Assembly (NCBI GenBank): GCA_004135705.1
Contig: CM014272.1
Location: forward strand, 46,339,457 to 46,403,456
DNA length: 64,000 nt
From: Alloteropsis semialata
Taxonomy: Eukaryota > Streptophyta > Magnoliopsida > Poales > Poaceae
Direction of reading: 5' to 3'
This document shows positions 62,665 to 64,000 of the stretch, piece by piece (within the stretch, counting starts at the first letter, position 1; each line of letters begins with the position of its first letter). Below the pieces are notes generated by a model that searched no databases, was not told where the DNA came from, and saw only the letters and a program-made list of their open reading frames with translations. A program made the position numbers and the translations under genes.

Positions 62665-64000
62665 ATGTCGACTCTACCGAAGCCAGGTGAAGTTGATTCT
62701 GACAATATTCAAAGGCTGAGTGTTAATGAACTATCGGCTGAGGAGCGTCATCTTTTCGAGCAACTCCTGTTGCAAGAAAAGGAGTAGATGGAACGGGCCA
62801 AGAAGAAACTTGAAGATAAGGCGCAATGGTTCCTCTCGCACTTCTCCAAGGACCGAAAAGGTGCTATCTCCAAGGACAAGGAGGTGGTCGTTCTTTCAGA
62901 AGGAGAAGAAGAAAAAGATGAGGTAACACCCACTGTAAGTGCTGCATCCGCACCTGTTACCCTTGAGCAAATTAATGGCTTATTACTTTCTGGTCAAAAG
63001 AATCTTCTTACAATTGTTCAAGGCATGATTGATAAATCCGTAGGAAAACAACCCTCGACCGTAATTAGTAATGCTATTAATTCTGATCTAGTGGGTACTT
63101 CACAGCACGCAATTGTACCTCAGAATTTATCGGCAGCAGTACCACCCAGAAATCCACAATATGGGATGCCGTTAAATCATTTGACAGGACAGAATTCTCA
63201 GGGATTTGGCCAGGCAAATTCGGTAAAACTGGTTTCTGTAACCGGTCCTACCGGTTTTAATCCTAATACTCAGTACGGCCAAAATCCGGTTCAACCGGTT
63301 CCAGGAACCGGTCCTACCGGTTCTTACCCTGTTGCTGCATATCAGACAACACCTGAGCTTATAACTAGTACGTCAATTGCTCAGGCTAATCCTGGCCGAG
63401 TTAATGGTGTTTCTGGTAATGTACCTACATGTACTCCAATGACATATACTACAAATCCTATGTCTTCCCAAAGTTCGGGTTATTTGCAACAACCATTACA
63501 TGCATCACCGAACCAACATGTGCCAAATGTCAATGATCAGCAAAGCTCAAATGATCTTTATATTCAGAGTCTGATGGAAGAATATAAAAAAGATTTGGCT
63601 ATTTTGATTAAGGATACTTTTGGCGTAGAGGTTAAGAATAAAACTTTAGTATATCAGAAACCTTATCCTCCAGCTTTTGATACTATGCCTTATCCTCAAG
63701 GTTTTAAAGTGCCAGAATTTGTCAAATTTACTGGGGAAGACAATAGGACTACATGGGAGCATATTAGCCAATTTAATGCACAAATGGGTATTCATGGTAG
63801 TGTTGATCATTTGAAAGTTAGATTATTCCCTTTGTTATTATCTGGTGTTGCTTTCTCATGGTTTTCGGCATTATCTCCTAATTCTATTCATACATGGTCT
63901 CAATTAGAACATAAATTCCATGAGCACTTTTATAGTGGTGATAATGAATTGAGGCTATCTCACTTGACATCGGTTATTCAAAAGAATGATGAATCTGTTG
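62665..64000 (+). pseudogene. Gag of the CCGG-quartet element, copy 2, one stop, runs off window
   Basis: Same gag as 55020-56358. TAG at 62785-62787 replaces the Glu codon of copy 1 (KEEMERA region). The GGGG run at 63732-63735 keeps the frame that copy 1 lost. Quartets at 63220/63229/63242/63251 (two decayed) and 63286/63295/63308/63317 (intact). Confidence 0.88.

Larger units (their letters stand above)
60400..64000 (+). repeat. Second copy of the block 52759-56358
   Basis: MITEs, the short MITE, LTR, primer site and gag occur in the same order and at the same spacing, offset about 7641-7645 bp, with roughly 1 percent differences by eye. Both window copies start and stop at gap or window edges, so true ends are unknown. 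Confidence 0.92.

Overview
The window is nuclear DNA of a grass (Poaceae, probably a PACMAD/panicoid species). The evidence is an intron-split plant organellar lysyl-tRNA synthetase gene, Tourist- and Stowaway-type MITEs, a CACTA end, and Ty3/gypsy and Ty1/copia elements of typical grass lineages. There is no bacterial-type gene organisation. Two 1000-base runs of N (17121-18120, 59400-60399) are assembly gaps.

Layout. (a) 1-16072 is a nest of LTR retrotransposons. A minus-strand Tat-type Ty3/gypsy element (1-5774) sits inside an element with tRNA-Met-type primer site (5775-7639) that carries a PTB-like RNA-binding domain. That element sits in the 5' LTR of a gag-only Athila-like element (7640-14238), which in turn split the gag of a minus-strand chromovirus (14239-16072). 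(b) 16073-17120 is the end of a CACTA transposon with a perfect 60-bp inverted repeat, running into a gap. (c) 18121-21392 is a minus-strand Reina-type chromovirus. (d) 22691-45567 (minus) is the only convincing host gene, an organellar lysine-tRNA ligase with 11 recognisable exons. Intron 5 is about 12.9 kb and holds a Reina-type element (32271-41888) into which a very young copia element (33178-38342) has jumped. The intron before the last visible exon holds an RTE-type LINE. The last exons (class II motif 3) are not visible. (e) 45568-52560 has no convincing gene, only minisatellites, GGGTCGGG-type repeats and MITEs. (f) 52561-64000 has Tourist-like MITEs flanking a gag-only LTR element (54362 onward). 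The whole block is repeated about 7.64 kb further on at 60400-64000.

The most unusual signal is in (f). The gag-only element carries many copies of a rigid DNA module, four CCGG sites with start-to-start spacings 9-13-9 bp. It lies three times in each LTR, twice inside gag and once after gag, and is read in different frames there. The spacing holds even where individual sites have decayed, so the DNA or RNA pattern rather than the protein seems to be conserved. Next in interest are the PTB-type RRM inside a retroelement, the missing 3' end of the tRNA ligase gene, and a chimeric LTR array beside the second gap.

Nearly all retroelement ORFs are broken. Several stops look like C-to-T decay at CG or CHG sites, as expected of silenced DNA. 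No functional autonomous element is visible.
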